From contig NZ_KK211205.1 of the NCBI RefSeq assembly GCF_000621025.1, forward strand, positions 304,393 through 368,392: 64,000 nucleotides of DNA, in the 5' to 3' direction. Positions 24,724 through 34,223 of this stretch are shown in pieces. The stretch's first letter is position 1. Each line of letters begins with the position of its first letter. Below the pieces are notes generated by a model that ran no database searches, was not told where the DNA came from, and was given only the letters and a program-made list of their open reading frames with translations. This DNA is from Brackiella oedipodis DSM 13743. Lineage in GTDB: Bacteria > Pseudomonadota > Gammaproteobacteria > Burkholderiales > Burkholderiaceae_B. The translations under genes and the position numbers were made by a program.

Positions 24724-24790
24724 TATTCTATTTCTCTCACGACTCTTTGCTTTAAAAAGGTGCGATTACTTAATTTTCACGTTTGGGTAT
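24724..24790 (-). pseudogene. Decayed C-terminal end of a RadC-like gene
   Basis: This stretch aligns with the 3' end of RadC copy 2 (15111-15180): both hold TATTCTAT/TACTCTAT, CACGACT and AATTTTCACG at matching distances. The minus-strand reading gives KREN followed by a stop where the intact protein has RRENLID. So a RadC-like gene once lay upstream of the solo repeat gene, in the same order as in the intact element. Confidence 0.55.
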
Positions 24791-24873
24791 CCTGATTGCT
24801 AGAAACCCCATCAGTAGCCCCTCCGGTTATTCTTAAAAAAGCGCTTACTAATACTGTACGAGAGACATCCACC

Positions 24874-24957
24874 ATGTTTCAGGAACTGTACTGGATTAAA
24901 AAGCATAAAAGGCAAGGCGTGAGTTTGCAGCGCGTTATTAAACAATTATGCGGGTAG
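24874..24957 (+). pseudogene. Possible N-terminal fragment of a transposase
   Basis: A 27-residue frame (MFQELYWIKKHKRQGVSLQR and seven more residues) resembles the first helix-turn-helix of IstA-type transposases (basic helix, RQGVS, then a Q-L-G-like turn). Only this fragment is visible, and no terminal repeats were found. The resemblance is weak and the frame could be chance. Confidence 0.25.
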
Positions 24958-24965
24958 ATTGATCT

Positions 24966-25002
24966 CAGGATACCATCAATTAGCTATAAATACCATTGAG
25001 GA
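24966..25002. repeat. Copy of the integrase-upstream sequence beside tRNA-Leu
   Basis: About 37 bp (from CAGGATACCATCAA to TACCATTGAGG) match 17491-17528, next to the integrase of the intact element, with only a few changes. The two ATACCAT motifs keep their 20-bp spacing. The copy lies about 170 bp from the tRNA-Leu 3' end, much as the original lies from tRNA-Asp. Confidence 0.75.
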
Positions 25003-25168
25003 TCAACAAAGCTGATGGATCTCAGAAAAAAGGCGCCGTTATACGGTCTATACGGTAAGTGCTTGTTTAGTAAGTGTTTGTTTATTATAGATTTTGAAAA
25101 GGATTTTGAAGAAATTCAGAGTCAATCAGAGGGGATTTATGAAGATCTAACGGGATCAATGAGGGCAG

Positions 25169-25253
25169 TGGTGCCCGGGGCCGGAATCGAACCGGCACGC
25201 CTTGCGGCGGGGGATTTTGAGTCCCCTGCGTCTACCAATTTCACCACCCGGGC
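25169..25253 (-). tRNA. tRNA-Leu (CAA)
   Basis: An 85-nt type II tRNA with acceptor GCCCGGG/CCCGGGC, anticodon loop CTCAAAA (CAA), a long variable arm, T-arm GGTTCGATTCC and encoded CCA. Its 3' end faces the element scar, so it probably served as an integration site. Confidence 0.95.
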
Positions 25254-25454
25254 TCTGGGAAATGAAAGATTACCATTATATACTAGAAATCTTATTTTAT
25301 CTAGAATTTTTTGAAAATTTTCTATTTAAAGAAAAGCGCTCAAGCACTAAAACAGACCGCTAGGGCTGTGCTTAGACGGCGGGTCCGAAAGTATTTAATC
25401 TAGGGTTAAGCATGGGTTTTTTATGACAACTGCTTACAATAAGCAGCGCAATTG

Positions 25455-25473
25455 TAAATAAGAATTATAATCA
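25455..25473 (+). promoter_or_regulatory. Candidate Fur box before the heme operon
   Basis: The 19 bp TAAATAAGAATTATAATCA resemble the Fur consensus (repeated GATAAT-type hexamers) and lie about 30 bp before the hemS start, as expected for iron repression. This is a by-eye match only. Confidence 0.4.
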
Positions 25474-25503
25474 ATAAGAAATTTTATTCGACTTGAGGTT
25501 GTC

Positions 25504-26532
25504 ATGGATATCGAAGATTTACAAATAAAATCTGAAGTTTTACTCAGTAAAGAGCCAAAATTAAGAGTCCTTAATGTGGCTGACAAATTAGGGGTCAAAG
25601 AGCGTGATTTAGTGCAAGCGGATTGCTGCGGTATTGAATCCACTTATTTAGGGGATGATTTTCGTGCGGTGTATAGACGCTTACCTGAATTAGGCAAGAT
25701 CCTTTCCCTGACGCGTAATCCTTGGTGCGTGCATGAGCGCAAAGGCGCCTATGAAACCCTGAAAGTAGGTAAGGCAGGACCAGTGGCCATTGCGCTAGGC
25801 AAAGACATCGATTTACGGATTTTCTTTAAAAACTGGTCAACAGTTTGGTATGTCGAACAAAATGGGCGTCGTAGCATCCAGTTTTTTGATAAGGCAGGCG
25901 TCGCGATCCAAAAAATCTATGCGCTTGAAGAAAGCAATACAGAGGCGCTGCAGGCGATTGTTGACGAATTCAAACAAGATAAAAGCCAAGTTCCAGCACT
26001 AGAGCCAATCGCTAAGGAAGTACATGATTCTGATCTTCCTGCGCAATTGCGCGAGGAATGGCTGGCCATGAAAGATACCCATGACTTTGGCCCATTACTC
26101 AAAAAATGGAATGTGCCGCGCCTGAGCATATACGAAGCCGCAGGCAGCGATTTGGCGCAGCAAATTAGTGTCGACAATATTGAACAAATGTTGAATCAAG
26201 TCGTGCAACAGCAAATTCCTTTAATGGTGTTTGTGGGCAATAGTGGTCTGGTGCAGATTCATAGTGGTGTGATTCATAAACTGATGCGCACCGGCTCTTG
26301 GTTTAATATTCTCGATCCAGACTTTAATTTACACCTGAATACAGAGGCTATTAGCCAAGTATGGGTAGTCAATAAACCCACCGAGGATGGTTGGGTGACC
26401 TCCATGGAAGCCTATGCCAAAAATGGTGAACTGATTGCGCAATTCTTTGGTGTGCGTAAACCAGGCGTGCCAGAGCTTAGCGCATGGCGTAACTTGTTAT
26501 GTTCGTATGTCAAAGAGCCTTTAGCGGCTTAG
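25504..26532 (+). CDS. hemS: Hemin-degrading/heme-trafficking protein, HemS/HmuS family
   Basis: 342 residues in two similar halves, the HemS/ChuS/BhuS layout. Each half has the LG(V/N)-type opening and a G-x-V-x-I(A/H)-x-G strand pattern (GPVAIALGKDIDLRIF; GLVQIHSGVIHKL). These proteins accept and break down heme in the cytoplasm. GAGG 6 nt before the ATG supports the start. It heads a hemS-hmuTUV operon matching bhuSTUV of Bordetella, but no receptor gene is adjacent here. Confidence 0.92.
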   Translation: MDIEDLQIKSEVLLSKEPKLRVLNVADKLGVKERDLVQADCCGIESTYLGDDFRAVYRRLPELGKILSLTRNPWCVHERKGAYETLKVGKAGPVAIALGKDIDLRIFFKNWSTVWYVEQNGRRSIQFFDKAGVAIQKIYALEESNTEALQAIVDEFKQDKSQVPALEPIAKEVHDSDLPAQLREEWLAMKDTHDFGPLLKKWNVPRLSIYEAAGSDLAQQISVDNIEQMLNQVVQQQIPLMVFVGNSGLVQIHSGVIHKLMRTGSWFNILDPDFNLHLNTEAISQVWVVNKPTEDGWVTSMEAYAKNGELIAQFFGVRKPGVPELSAWRNLLCSYVKEPLAA

Positions 26533-26627
26533 GTCTGCTTGCATTCAGTTGCATGTGTACAGGCGCTTAAGCGAATGCGGCTAGCATGAGTAACGTTCGC
26601 GCCTGTGCTTTAGTTTTAAAAGAGCAA

Positions 26628-27458
26628 ATGTCTATCATGTACAAAATCTTTATGCGCTTAGGCGCTGCGGTCTTTTTATCTATTTTATCCTTGTCAGTAC
26701 TGGCTCAAGAGCGAGTGATTTCGCTGGGAGGGGGGGTGACAGAATTGGTGTACGCTTTGGGTCAAGAAGGGCTGTTGGTCGGTGATGATATTACTAGTCT
26801 ATACCCCGAGGCTGCCCAAAAATTACCCTCAGTCGGTTACTTTAGACAGACGCCAGTAGAGGGTGTGATTGCGCTTAAGCCCAGCTTACTATTGGCTTCT
26901 GAACAAGCAGGCCCAAAGGACTCTCTCAAAAAAATTGCTGAGCTTGGCGTAGAGGTTCAAACCGTCTCCGATCGACCGGAAATTGACTCTTTGTATCAAC
27001 GTATTCAACAAATCGCTGAGGTGCTGAATGTCAGTGACAAAGGCCAAGCCTTGATGAGTGATATTAAGCAACAATTAGCTCAGGTAGAGCAATTACCTGC
27101 TAAGACCTATAAAACCGCATTTATTTTGAATTTTGGTGCAGGCCTCATGGCAGGCGGGCAACATACGGCGGCCAATACCTTGATGCAAATGGCTGGTCTC
27201 AAAAATATTTATAGCGCCCAAAAAGGCTTTAAACCGATTTCCGCTGAAAGTATGTTGCAACTTGATCCAGAGGTGATTGTGACAACTGAGATGACCATTA
27301 AGAATTCAGGTGGTCTTGAAAAATTTAAAGCGCTCCCGGCTTTTGCTTCCACAAAAGCTGTCAAAGAAAACCGTGTAATTGTCATGGAGGAGCTATTGGC
27401 CTTAGGGATCGGTCCACGGGTCGCTCAAGCGCTCAAAATTCTTAAACAAATTCCATAG
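26628..27458 (+). CDS. hmuT: Heme ABC transporter, periplasmic binding protein
   Basis: 276 residues from the ATG at 26628, chosen for the AAAGAG before it; an earlier ATG at 26586 would put extra residues ahead of the signal peptide. The signal peptide ends at SVLAQE. The mature protein opens with ERVISLGGGVTELVYALG, typical of HmuT/BtuF cluster A-8 binding proteins. It delivers heme to HmuUV. Confidence 0.92.
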   Translation: MSIMYKIFMRLGAAVFLSILSLSVLAQERVISLGGGVTELVYALGQEGLLVGDDITSLYPEAAQKLPSVGYFRQTPVEGVIALKPSLLLASEQAGPKDSLKKIAELGVEVQTVSDRPEIDSLYQRIQQIAEVLNVSDKGQALMSDIKQQLAQVEQLPAKTYKTAFILNFGAGLMAGGQHTAANTLMQMAGLKNIYSAQKGFKPISAESMLQLDPEVIVTTEMTIKNSGGLEKFKALPAFASTKAVKENRVIVMEELLALGIGPRVAQALKILKQIP

Positions 27459-27466
27459 GGTCGCTG

Positions 27467-28468
27467 GTGGTGTCACGCACTTTTTGGCCCAAAATTGCTT
27501 TGCTGATTTTGGGTATTTTGACTTTATTAAGCATGGTGTTGGCAAGCAAAATGGGAGCGGTGCCTATTACCTGGAGTGAATGGTGGCAAGTCGTTAGCCA
27601 TACCAAGGCTCCCCCCGAGCAAGCTATTATGCATTCCTTAATGTGGAACATTCGTATTCCCAGAGTTGTCTTGGCGGTATTAGCAGGCGCGGTGTTGGCC
27701 ACAACAGGCGCCGCCATGCAAGCGCTTTTTCGTAATCCGCTCGCTGAGCCTGGTTTAATCGGTGTATCGGCAGGCGCCTCTTTGGGCGCGATCTTGAGTA
27801 TTGTCTTGATTAGCGCGGCTTTTGTTTGGGTCGCTAGTTTGGCTTTTGTAGGTAGTTTAATTAGCACCTTGCTCGCTTATTTGATTGGACGTCGCTATGG
27901 TGGTGTTGCCGGCTTATTATTAGCAGGCGTGGCCATTAATGCCCTTGTGGGGAGTGCGATTGGTCTACTCACTTATATGGCGAGCGATACACAGCTGCGA
28001 GACCTGACTTTCTGGAGTATGGGGAGTTTGGCAATTGCGAATTGGCAAATCATTGGTTTTATTGTGCCTTGGTCATTGTTGTTACTGGTGATTTTATGTA
28101 CGCAATGGCGTGCCCTCAATGTTTTACTCCTAGGGGAGCGAGAGGTAGAACACCTAGGGTTTTCTATCAAAACCATCCGTCGCACCTTGGTGACCCTGGT
28201 GGCCTTATTGGTGGGCCCTTTAGTGGCGGTTACTGGGGGTATCGGCTTTGTCGGTTTGATTGTGCCGCATATCATGCGTTTGACCTTAAGCGCTAACCAT
28301 AAGTTTTTATTACCGGCTTCTATTTTGGGGGGCGCCTTGTTGATGATCTGGGCTGATTGTATTGCCCGCTCCATTATTAGCCCCGCTGAATTGCCAATTG
28401 GTTTAGTGACGAGTCTGATTGGTGGTCCCTTCTTCCTTTGGCTTTTACTTAATATGAAACAAAGATAA
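27467..28468 (+). CDS. hmuU: Heme ABC transporter, permease
   Basis: 333 residues, a FecCD-family permease with about 9-10 membrane segments. Signature pieces are RIPRVVLAVLAGAVLATTGAAMQALFRNPLAEPGLIGVSAGAS and GFVGLIVPHIMRL, typical of BtuC-like permeases (quoted in parts of the family pattern). It starts with GTG, 8 nt after the hmuT stop. Confidence 0.93.
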   Translation: MVSRTFWPKIALLILGILTLLSMVLASKMGAVPITWSEWWQVVSHTKAPPEQAIMHSLMWNIRIPRVVLAVLAGAVLATTGAAMQALFRNPLAEPGLIGVSAGASLGAILSIVLISAAFVWVASLAFVGSLISTLLAYLIGRRYGGVAGLLLAGVAINALVGSAIGLLTYMASDTQLRDLTFWSMGSLAIANWQIIGFIVPWSLLLLVILCTQWRALNVLLLGEREVEHLGFSIKTIRRTLVTLVALLVGPLVAVTGGIGFVGLIVPHIMRLTLSANHKFLLPASILGGALLMIWADCIARSIISPAELPIGLVTSLIGGPFFLWLLLNMKQR

Positions 28469-28471
28469 ACA

Positions 28472-29281
28472 ATGGGTTCTTTACAGGTTTACGAACTGCA
28501 TGTTGCCCGTGGGCGCAACCAACACATTCTCAACGGTATTAGTCTCACTATTCAAGAAGGGGAAGTGGTAGCCTTATTAGGAGCCAATGGCGCGGGCAAA
28601 TCAACCCTGCTAAACGCCATTGCTGGTGAGCGGGAGCATATGCATGTGCAAGAAGCACAGCCCGTACAGCTCAACCAACAAGCGGTCAGCAGTATGGACG
28701 GCCGTGAGATTGCACGCCGACGGGCGGTACTGCCTCAGCATACCTTATTAAGCTTTGACCTTAAGGTCTACGACATCATAGAGATGGGCTTGTATCCTTT
28801 TCCTGAATTAACACCACAGCAAGTTCAGGCCGTCATTGAGCAGGCTTGCCAGTGGGCTGACGTGAATGAGTTTTTAGAGCGCTCGTATCAGCGTTTGTCA
28901 GGGGGTGAAAAACAGCGTGTACAATTTGCCCGTGTGGTCGCGCAATTATTAGGCTGTCGTGCAGAAGATCCACAAACACGTTTTTTCTTATTAGATGAAC
29001 CGACCTCGAGTCTGGATCCCAAATACCAGCAGTTTATTTTGGAACGCACCGAACAACTCGCTAAACAGCAGCGCATAGGGGTGCTGATTATTTTGCATGA
29101 TCTTAATTTGGCAGCGGCTTACTGTGACCGTTTAGCACTTATGGCCGATGGCCAATTACTTGCATTAGGTCAGCCCAAAGAAGTCCTCACTGAAGCCAAT
29201 TTACATCGGCTCTATGGTGTGCGAGCCATCACCATTGACCATCCGCTCAAAAAGGACAAACTGCTGGTGGTCTGGGCTTGA
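28472..29281 (+). CDS. hmuV: Heme ABC transporter, ATP-binding protein
   Basis: 269 residues with Walker A GANGAGKST, signature RLSGGEKQR, Walker B FFLLDEPTS and the H-loop histidine (LIILHDLNLAA). It powers heme import with HmuU and starts 3 nt after the hmuU stop. Confidence 0.95.
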   Translation: MGSLQVYELHVARGRNQHILNGISLTIQEGEVVALLGANGAGKSTLLNAIAGEREHMHVQEAQPVQLNQQAVSSMDGREIARRRAVLPQHTLLSFDLKVYDIIEMGLYPFPELTPQQVQAVIEQACQWADVNEFLERSYQRLSGGEKQRVQFARVVAQLLGCRAEDPQTRFFLLDEPTSSLDPKYQQFILERTEQLAKQQRIGVLIILHDLNLAAAYCDRLALMADGQLLALGQPKEVLTEANLHRLYGVRAITIDHPLKKDKLLVVWA

Positions 29282-29349
29282 AAAAGCAGTAAGCGAACCC
29301 ATTATCAGACATAACATTCGTTTAAAAAATGCGTTTTAAAGGTAAATAT

Positions 29350-31269
29350 ATGTCTGAACATAAGACTCCAGAAGCTCAGACGATGGGCTTTCAAGCAGAA
29401 GTCAAACAACTGCTGCATTTAATGATTCACTCTTTGTACTCTAACAAAGAGATTTTTTTGCGTGAGTTAGTCTCTAACGCTGCAGACGCTTGCGATAAAT
29501 TACGCTTTTTGGCCATCAAAAACCCCGAGCTTATGGCCAGCGATAATGATTTGCTTATTCGTGTCAGCTTTGACGCCCAGGCGCGTACGATTACGATCGA
29601 TGATAATGGCATTGGTATGACTTACCAAGAAGTCATTGACAATATTGGCACCATCGCTAAATCTGGCACCAAAGAGTTCTTCTCTAAACTCAGTGGTGAT
29701 CAGCAAAAAGACGCCCAATTAATCGGTCAGTTCGGGGTTGGCTTTTATTCTTCATTTATTGTGGCCGATAACGTCGTTGTACAAACGCGTCACGCCAGTG
29801 CTGCACAAGACGAGGGCGTCGAATGGCAGTCAGCAGGCGAGGGTGAATTTAGTATCCGTCCAATTAATAAAGCGCAACGTGGCACCACGATTATTTTGCA
29901 CTTGCGAGAGGGTGAGGATGAGTTACTGAACGATTGGCGCTTGCGCTCGATTCTGCGTCGTTACTCTGACCATATCTCTTTGCCTGTACAAATGCCTAAG
30001 GTGACCGAAACGTCCGATGGCGAAGAACAAGACGTCAAAGACGTGACACCTGAATGGGAGACTATTAACCAAGCCAGCGCTTTATGGACGCGCAATAAGG
30101 CCGATATCAGTGACGAACAGTATATAGAATTCTATAAACATATCAGTCACGATTATGAGGATCCTTTATGCTGGACTCATAACCGAGTCGAGGGTACGAG
30201 CGAGTACACGCAATTACTCTTTATTCCTAAGCATCCACCATTTGATATGTACGATGCGCATGCTAAGCATGGTGTTCAGCTCTACGTCAAACGCGTCTTT
30301 ATTATGGATGATGCTGAGCAACTTATGCCGAATTACCTGCGTTTTGTCAAAGGTGTGATTGATTCTGCAGATCTACCGCTTAACGTGTCGCGTGAGATCC
30401 TACAAGAAAGTCGTGATGTTCGTAACATCAAAGAAGGCAGTACTAAACGCGTCTTAAGCATGCTCGAGGACTTAGCCAACAATAAACCTGAGGACTATAA
30501 AGTATTCTGGACGCAATTTGGTCAAGTGTTTAAAGAAGGATTAGGCGAAGACCAAAGAAATCAACAACGGGTCGCCAAATTAGCACGCTTTGCTTCTACG
30601 CATAATGACACGGCCCAACAAGAAGTCAGTCTCGAGGATTATGTGTCTCGCATGAAAGAAGGCCAAGACAAGATTTATTATGTGGCGGCTGACTCCTTTG
30701 GTGCTGCGCAAAGTAGTCCACATCTAGAAATCTTCCGCAAAAAAGGCATCGAGGTGCTCTTGCTATCTGATCGTGTTGACGAATGGGCGCTCGCCTATTG
30801 GCAGGAGTTTGATGGTAAACCTTTAGTATCAATTTCCAAAGGCGCTCTCGACTTAGATCAACTCGCCGATGCCCAAGAAAAAGAGCAGCAAGAGAAAATC
30901 AGCGAAGAGGCTAAACCTTTGCTTGAGCGTTTGCAAAAACAACTGGCGGATAAAGTAAAAGAGGTTCGTGTCACCTTGCGATTAGTCGATTCTCCAGCCT
31001 GCGTTGTTGTGGGTGAGCATGAATTAAGTCCGCATTTATTGCGTATGTTAAAGGCTGCCGGTCAAGAAACCCCTGAACTTAAACCGGTGTTGGAAATCAA
31101 TCCAGAGCATGCCATCATCAAGCAAATGCAAGCAAGCTCAGATGAGGATTTTGCAGACTGGGCCGAGGTTATTTTGGACCAAGCCTTATTGGCCGAAGGC
31201 GCCAATTTAGAAAATCCAGCCGAGTTCGTCAAAAAAATGAATCGTTTATTGTTAAATAGCCACAAATAA
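29350..31269 (+). CDS. htpG: Chaperone HtpG (Hsp90)
   Basis: 639 residues from the ATG at 29350, chosen for the AAAGG before it; the ATG at 29329 is earlier but lacks one. GHKL ATPase motifs: [30 protein letters not shown] and [14 protein letters not shown]. The middle domain ([13 protein letters not shown]) and C-terminal dimerisation domain are intact. A general folding chaperone in the cytoplasm. Confidence 0.96.
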   Translation: MSEHKTPEAQTMGFQAEVKQLLHLMIHSLYSNKEIFLRELVSNAADACDKLRFLAIKNPELMASDNDLLIRVSFDAQARTITIDDNGIGMTYQEVIDNIGTIAKSGTKEFFSKLSGDQQKDAQLIGQFGVGFYSSFIVADNVVVQTRHASAAQDEGVEWQSAGEGEFSIRPINKAQRGTTIILHLREGEDELLNDWRLRSILRRYSDHISLPVQMPKVTETSDGEEQDVKDVTPEWETINQASALWTRNKADISDEQYIEFYKHISHDYEDPLCWTHNRVEGTSEYTQLLFIPKHPPFDMYDAHAKHGVQLYVKRVFIMDDAEQLMPNYLRFVKGVIDSADLPLNVSREILQESRDVRNIKEGSTKRVLSMLEDLANNKPEDYKVFWTQFGQVFKEGLGEDQRNQQRVAKLARFASTHNDTAQQEVSLEDYVSRMKEGQDKIYYVAADSFGAAQSSPHLEIFRKKGIEVLLLSDRVDEWALAYWQEFDGKPLVSISKGALDLDQLADAQEKEQQEKISEEAKPLLERLQKQLADKVKEVRVTLRLVDSPACVVVGEHELSPHLLRMLKAAGQETPELKPVLEINPEHAIIKQMQASSDEDFADWAEVILDQALLAEGANLENPAEFVKKMNRLLLNSHK

Positions 31270-31287
31270 ACCTCATTTCAAGGTCAC

Positions 31288-31325
31288 AAAAAACCCCAAG
31301 CATGAACAACGCTTGGGGTTTTTTT
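31288..31325. terminator. Bidirectional terminator between htpG and lptB
   Basis: Stem AAAAAACCCCAAGC / GCTTGGGGTTTTTT (31288-31301/31311-31324) with a 9-nt loop; it serves the converging htpG and lptB transcripts. Confidence 0.9.
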
Positions 31326-31347
31326 GTGCGCTGCATCGCAGACACGC

Positions 31348-32136
31348 TTACATAGTGAAATTATCACCCAAATAAACTTGTCGTACTCTGTCATTATTAA
31401 TAATTTCTGAGGGTAGACCATTGGCGATGACCTTACCCTCACCAATAATGTAGGCATGATCACAAATCCCCAAGGTCTCTCGTACATTGTGATCGGTAAT
31501 CAACACCCCAATTTGACGTTCCTTGAGAAAGGTAATAATCCGTTGAATCTCAATCACGGCGATGGGATCGACCCCCGCAAAAGGCTCATCAAGCAGAATA
31601 AAGCGCGGGGAAGTCGCTAAGGCGCGCGCAATTTCGACGCGGCGACGCTCACCACCAGATAATGAAAGAGCAGGATTCTTGCGGATATGTTGGATTTGTA
31701 AATCATCCAATAAGCGCTCAAGACGCTCATGAATATCGGCCTTGCTGATGGGTTTACCCGTGTTGCGATGCACCTGCAACTCGAGCACAGCCTGGATATT
31801 TTCTTCAACAGTGAGACGGCGAAAGACAGAAGCGTCTTGTGGAAGATAAGAAAGACCGATGCGAGCTCTTTTGTGGATGGGTAAGCCAGCGATATCTTGT
31901 CCATCGATTTCAATCCGTCCAAAATCAGCAGGCACCAAGCCAACAATCATATAGAAACTTGTGGTTTTGCCAGCACCATTGGGACCCAATAAACCGACGA
32001 CTTCTCCACTTCTGACGGTGAGAGAGACATCATGCACGACCGTGCGTTTACCGTAGGTTTTTTGTAAACCCGTCACCTCCAGGACGCCCTGCTTTGGATT
32101 CGTATTCAAAACTGTATTTTGCTGGTAACGATTCAT
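31348..32136 (-). CDS. lptB: LPS export ABC transporter ATPase
   Basis: 262 residues with Walker A GPNGAGKTT, signature LSLSGGERRRVEIARAL and Walker B FILLDEPFAGVDP. LptB drives extraction of lipopolysaccharide from the inner membrane with LptFG. It carries a short N-terminal extension (about 17 residues) compared with E. coli. Last gene of kdsD-kdsC-lptC-lptA-lptB, 2 nt after lptA. Confidence 0.96.
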   Translation of the reverse strand: MNRYQQNTVLNTNPKQGVLEVTGLQKTYGKRTVVHDVSLTVRSGEVVGLLGPNGAGKTTSFYMIVGLVPADFGRIEIDGQDIAGLPIHKRARIGLSYLPQDASVFRRLTVEENIQAVLELQVHRNTGKPISKADIHERLERLLDDLQIQHIRKNPALSLSGGERRRVEIARALATSPRFILLDEPFAGVDPIAVIEIQRIITFLKERQIGVLITDHNVRETLGICDHAYIIGEGKVIANGLPSEIINNDRVRQVYLGDNFTM

Positions 32137-32138
32137 AA

Positions 32139-32789
32139 TTATTGCTGTGTTTGGATGGTGGTCGGCATTGGTTTATTGTGATATTTGCGACGACATTCTT
32201 CGGTTAATTGCTTGATACGATCATTTGGTAGCACCAAAGAACGGACACGTTGGCCCGCCTGTTTGCTGTCTGCTACGGCGCGATAGGTGCCCTTGTCGCT
32301 GTTGTAGATGACTTCGTGGCCTCGTACATTATCGACGGCCCGTCCACATACAAAACGTGTAACCACGGCTTGATCTCTAAGCCTAAACACCTCACCCTCA
32401 CCTTCGTAGAGGCCGACCTTGCCTTGACCCTTAATGGTCGTATATTTCTCAGGTTGCTCTTGTAGAATATGGATAAAGTCTGAGCCCTTGTTCATGGTGG
32501 CTTTGCCGTGTTTGGTGCCTTGTTTGTCCTCGCTGACTTCTAACTTATCGGCATTTAAGCGCATCAAGCCACGGGTCAAAATCACATTGCCACTAAAGAC
32601 GCTGGTCTTGCTATTGTCATCGTAATCTAACGTATCTGATAACACTAAGGTTTCGTTAGCGGCGTCGGCATCGGCGCTAGCTTTTTGGGGGGCTGGGGTG
32701 GCGCTTTGACTTTGTGCGGCACAAAGGCTGCTAACACCCATACCAAGGACGATAACGCTTAGCGCGCTGACTAAAGAGCTGGATTTCAT
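32139..32789 (-). CDS. lptA: LPS transport periplasmic protein LptA
   Basis: 216 residues. A signal peptide ends near SLCAAQS, followed by the OstA-like beta-jellyroll (LDYDDNSKTSVFSGNVILTR; MRLNADKLEVSED). It bridges the periplasm between LptC and LptD. Its ATG overlaps the lptC stop (ATGA). Confidence 0.93.
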   Translation of the reverse strand: MKSSSLVSALSVIVLGMGVSSLCAAQSQSATPAPQKASADADAANETLVLSDTLDYDDNSKTSVFSGNVILTRGLMRLNADKLEVSEDKQGTKHGKATMNKGSDFIHILQEQPEKYTTIKGQGKVGLYEGEGEVFRLRDQAVVTRFVCGRAVDNVRGHEVIYNSDKGTYRAVADSKQAGQRVRSLVLPNDRIKQLTEECRRKYHNKPMPTTIQTQQ

Positions 32790-33613
32790 GATAGTGCTTT
32801 CTCTGACGTAGTGAGTGTTCTAGAAGTATAGCCTACTAAAGCAATAGAGCGTTGCCAGCGAGCTCCACCTGCATGACTAAGCGTTCTGGTGGCTTTAGAG
32901 GGGGCTGTGTTTTTTGGACCCTGATTAAATGATTGAGGGGCAGCCGAGGGAGTGACAGGCGAGCCATCCAATTTACGAGGCACACGTGTGTCGGATGGAT
33001 TGGCAGGCTTATTCTTTTGCTTGTCATGACCGCGATTGAGGTCGTCATCATTTAAGTTCACATTGGAATTGTTGATGACTTTAAGCTTACGGGTTTGATT
33101 ATTGTAGATAATGCCATTGCCCTTTAGGGTGGACTTATCCTGCACCACCGTCGTAGGAATATTGCTTTTGACAATATCATCGTGCGGATAAATGAATAGC
33201 TCTTCGCTATAAATATCCAATTGTTTGTCCTTGCCATAGGGAAATCGCTTAAGGTGGGCGTTACCTACTAATTGGATCGTATTACCATCATCGAGCATTT
33301 TGGCAAAATCCGCCGTACCCGTCATCCTTGGTTGATTGGTTTTTTGGCTGACGCTTTTTGCGTTATCAATTTCGTAAGTGTTGTCATCGGTGTAATACCG
33401 AAAACGTTCACCGTCCAAGCGATTTTCTGGGATACCTTTATCGTCTGAGGTGACCATCACAAACGGCCCCGAAACCGAAGAAGGTTTATGTTCTTTGCTG
33501 GCTTGCGGATCCGTAGGAATGGCGTTCTCGGCATAATCAGCCGCCCATTTGGTGGTGATAACAAGCACCACCAAGATAAAAATCGCGACGAATGCGGGGA
33601 TACGGTCTTTCAT
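32786..33613 (-). CDS. lptC: LPS export protein LptC with C-terminal extension
   Basis: 275 residues. One N-terminal membrane anchor (IPAFVAIFILVVLVI...) and an OstA-like domain (residues about 50-190) identify LptC. The last 75 or so residues are a Pro/Ser/Arg-rich, low-complexity tail absent from the 191-residue E. coli protein. The tail is genuine coding sequence: the stop overlaps the lptA start as ATGA. Confidence 0.85.
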   Translation of the reverse strand: MKDRIPAFVAIFILVVLVITTKWAADYAENAIPTDPQASKEHKPSSVSGPFVMVTSDDKGIPENRLDGERFRYYTDDNTYEIDNAKSVSQKTNQPRMTGTADFAKMLDDGNTIQLVGNAHLKRFPYGKDKQLDIYSEELFIYPHDDIVKSNIPTTVVQDKSTLKGNGIIYNNQTRKLKVINNSNVNLNDDDLNRGHDKQKNKPANPSDTRVPRKLDGSPVTPSAAPQSFNQGPKNTAPSKATRTLSHAGGARWQRSIALVGYTSRTLTTSEKALS

Positions 33614-33615
33614 GC

Positions 33616-34218
33616 TTATTGGATAGCGTGTTGGGTCGGCAGTTGATGTTTTTGCGTCAGGACTGCACCGAGCAAGCCTTTAGCGGCCAAAACCATGTCA
33701 CAAAATTCACGTACCGCACCATTACCACCAGATTGCTGTGTGACCCAGTGGGCGGCTTGTTGAATATAGTTAGGCGCGTTGGGTACTGCAATGGCCAGTC
33801 CCGCCGTTTGCATGGCGCTTAGATCAATAATATCGTCACCCATAAAAGCAATATGGGCTAAGTCGATATTGAGCTCGTCTGCAAGTTCAAGCAGCGCTTG
33901 TTTTTTGTTGTTGCAGCCCTGTTTGACAATGGCGATACCTAGTTCGGCGGCCCGTCGTGTCAAGATTGCGCTTGAGCGGCCGGTAATAAAGGCAACTTTA
34001 ACGCCATGCGTTTCGAGTAGACGTAAACCGTGACCATCTAGGACATTAAAACGTTTGAGATGCTCGCCATTTTCGGTGAACCAAAGACCACCATCCGTGA
34101 GAATACCATCGACATCAAACACGGCGAGTTGCACGACTTTACTCAGGTCGATGACTTTTTCAGGGACTTTGGCCAGAATCATTGATTCGGCGGGGTGGGG
34201 AATATGAAAAGTTGGCAT
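33616..34218 (-). CDS. kdsC: 3-deoxy-D-manno-octulosonate 8-phosphate phosphatase
   Basis: 200 residues, HAD superfamily, with the catalytic FDVDGILTDG near residue 34 and the FITGRSS and GDDIIDL motifs. It removes the phosphate from Kdo-8-phosphate. Start at 34218 gives a somewhat long N-terminus. Encoded 5 nt after kdsD. Confidence 0.94.
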   Translation of the reverse strand: MPTFHIPHPAESMILAKVPEKVIDLSKVVQLAVFDVDGILTDGGLWFTENGEHLKRFNVLDGHGLRLLETHGVKVAFITGRSSAILTRRAAELGIAIVKQGCNNKKQALLELADELNIDLAHIAFMGDDIIDLSAMQTAGLAIAVPNAPNYIQQAAHWVTQQSGGNGAVREFCDMVLAAKGLLGAVLTQKHQLPTQHAIQ

Positions 34219-34223
34219 GATGG

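Noticed and set aside
25015-25314. 99-residue plus-strand frame over tRNA-Leu
   Set aside because: It reads through the antisense of a clear tRNA gene; the peptide is translated tRNA sequence.
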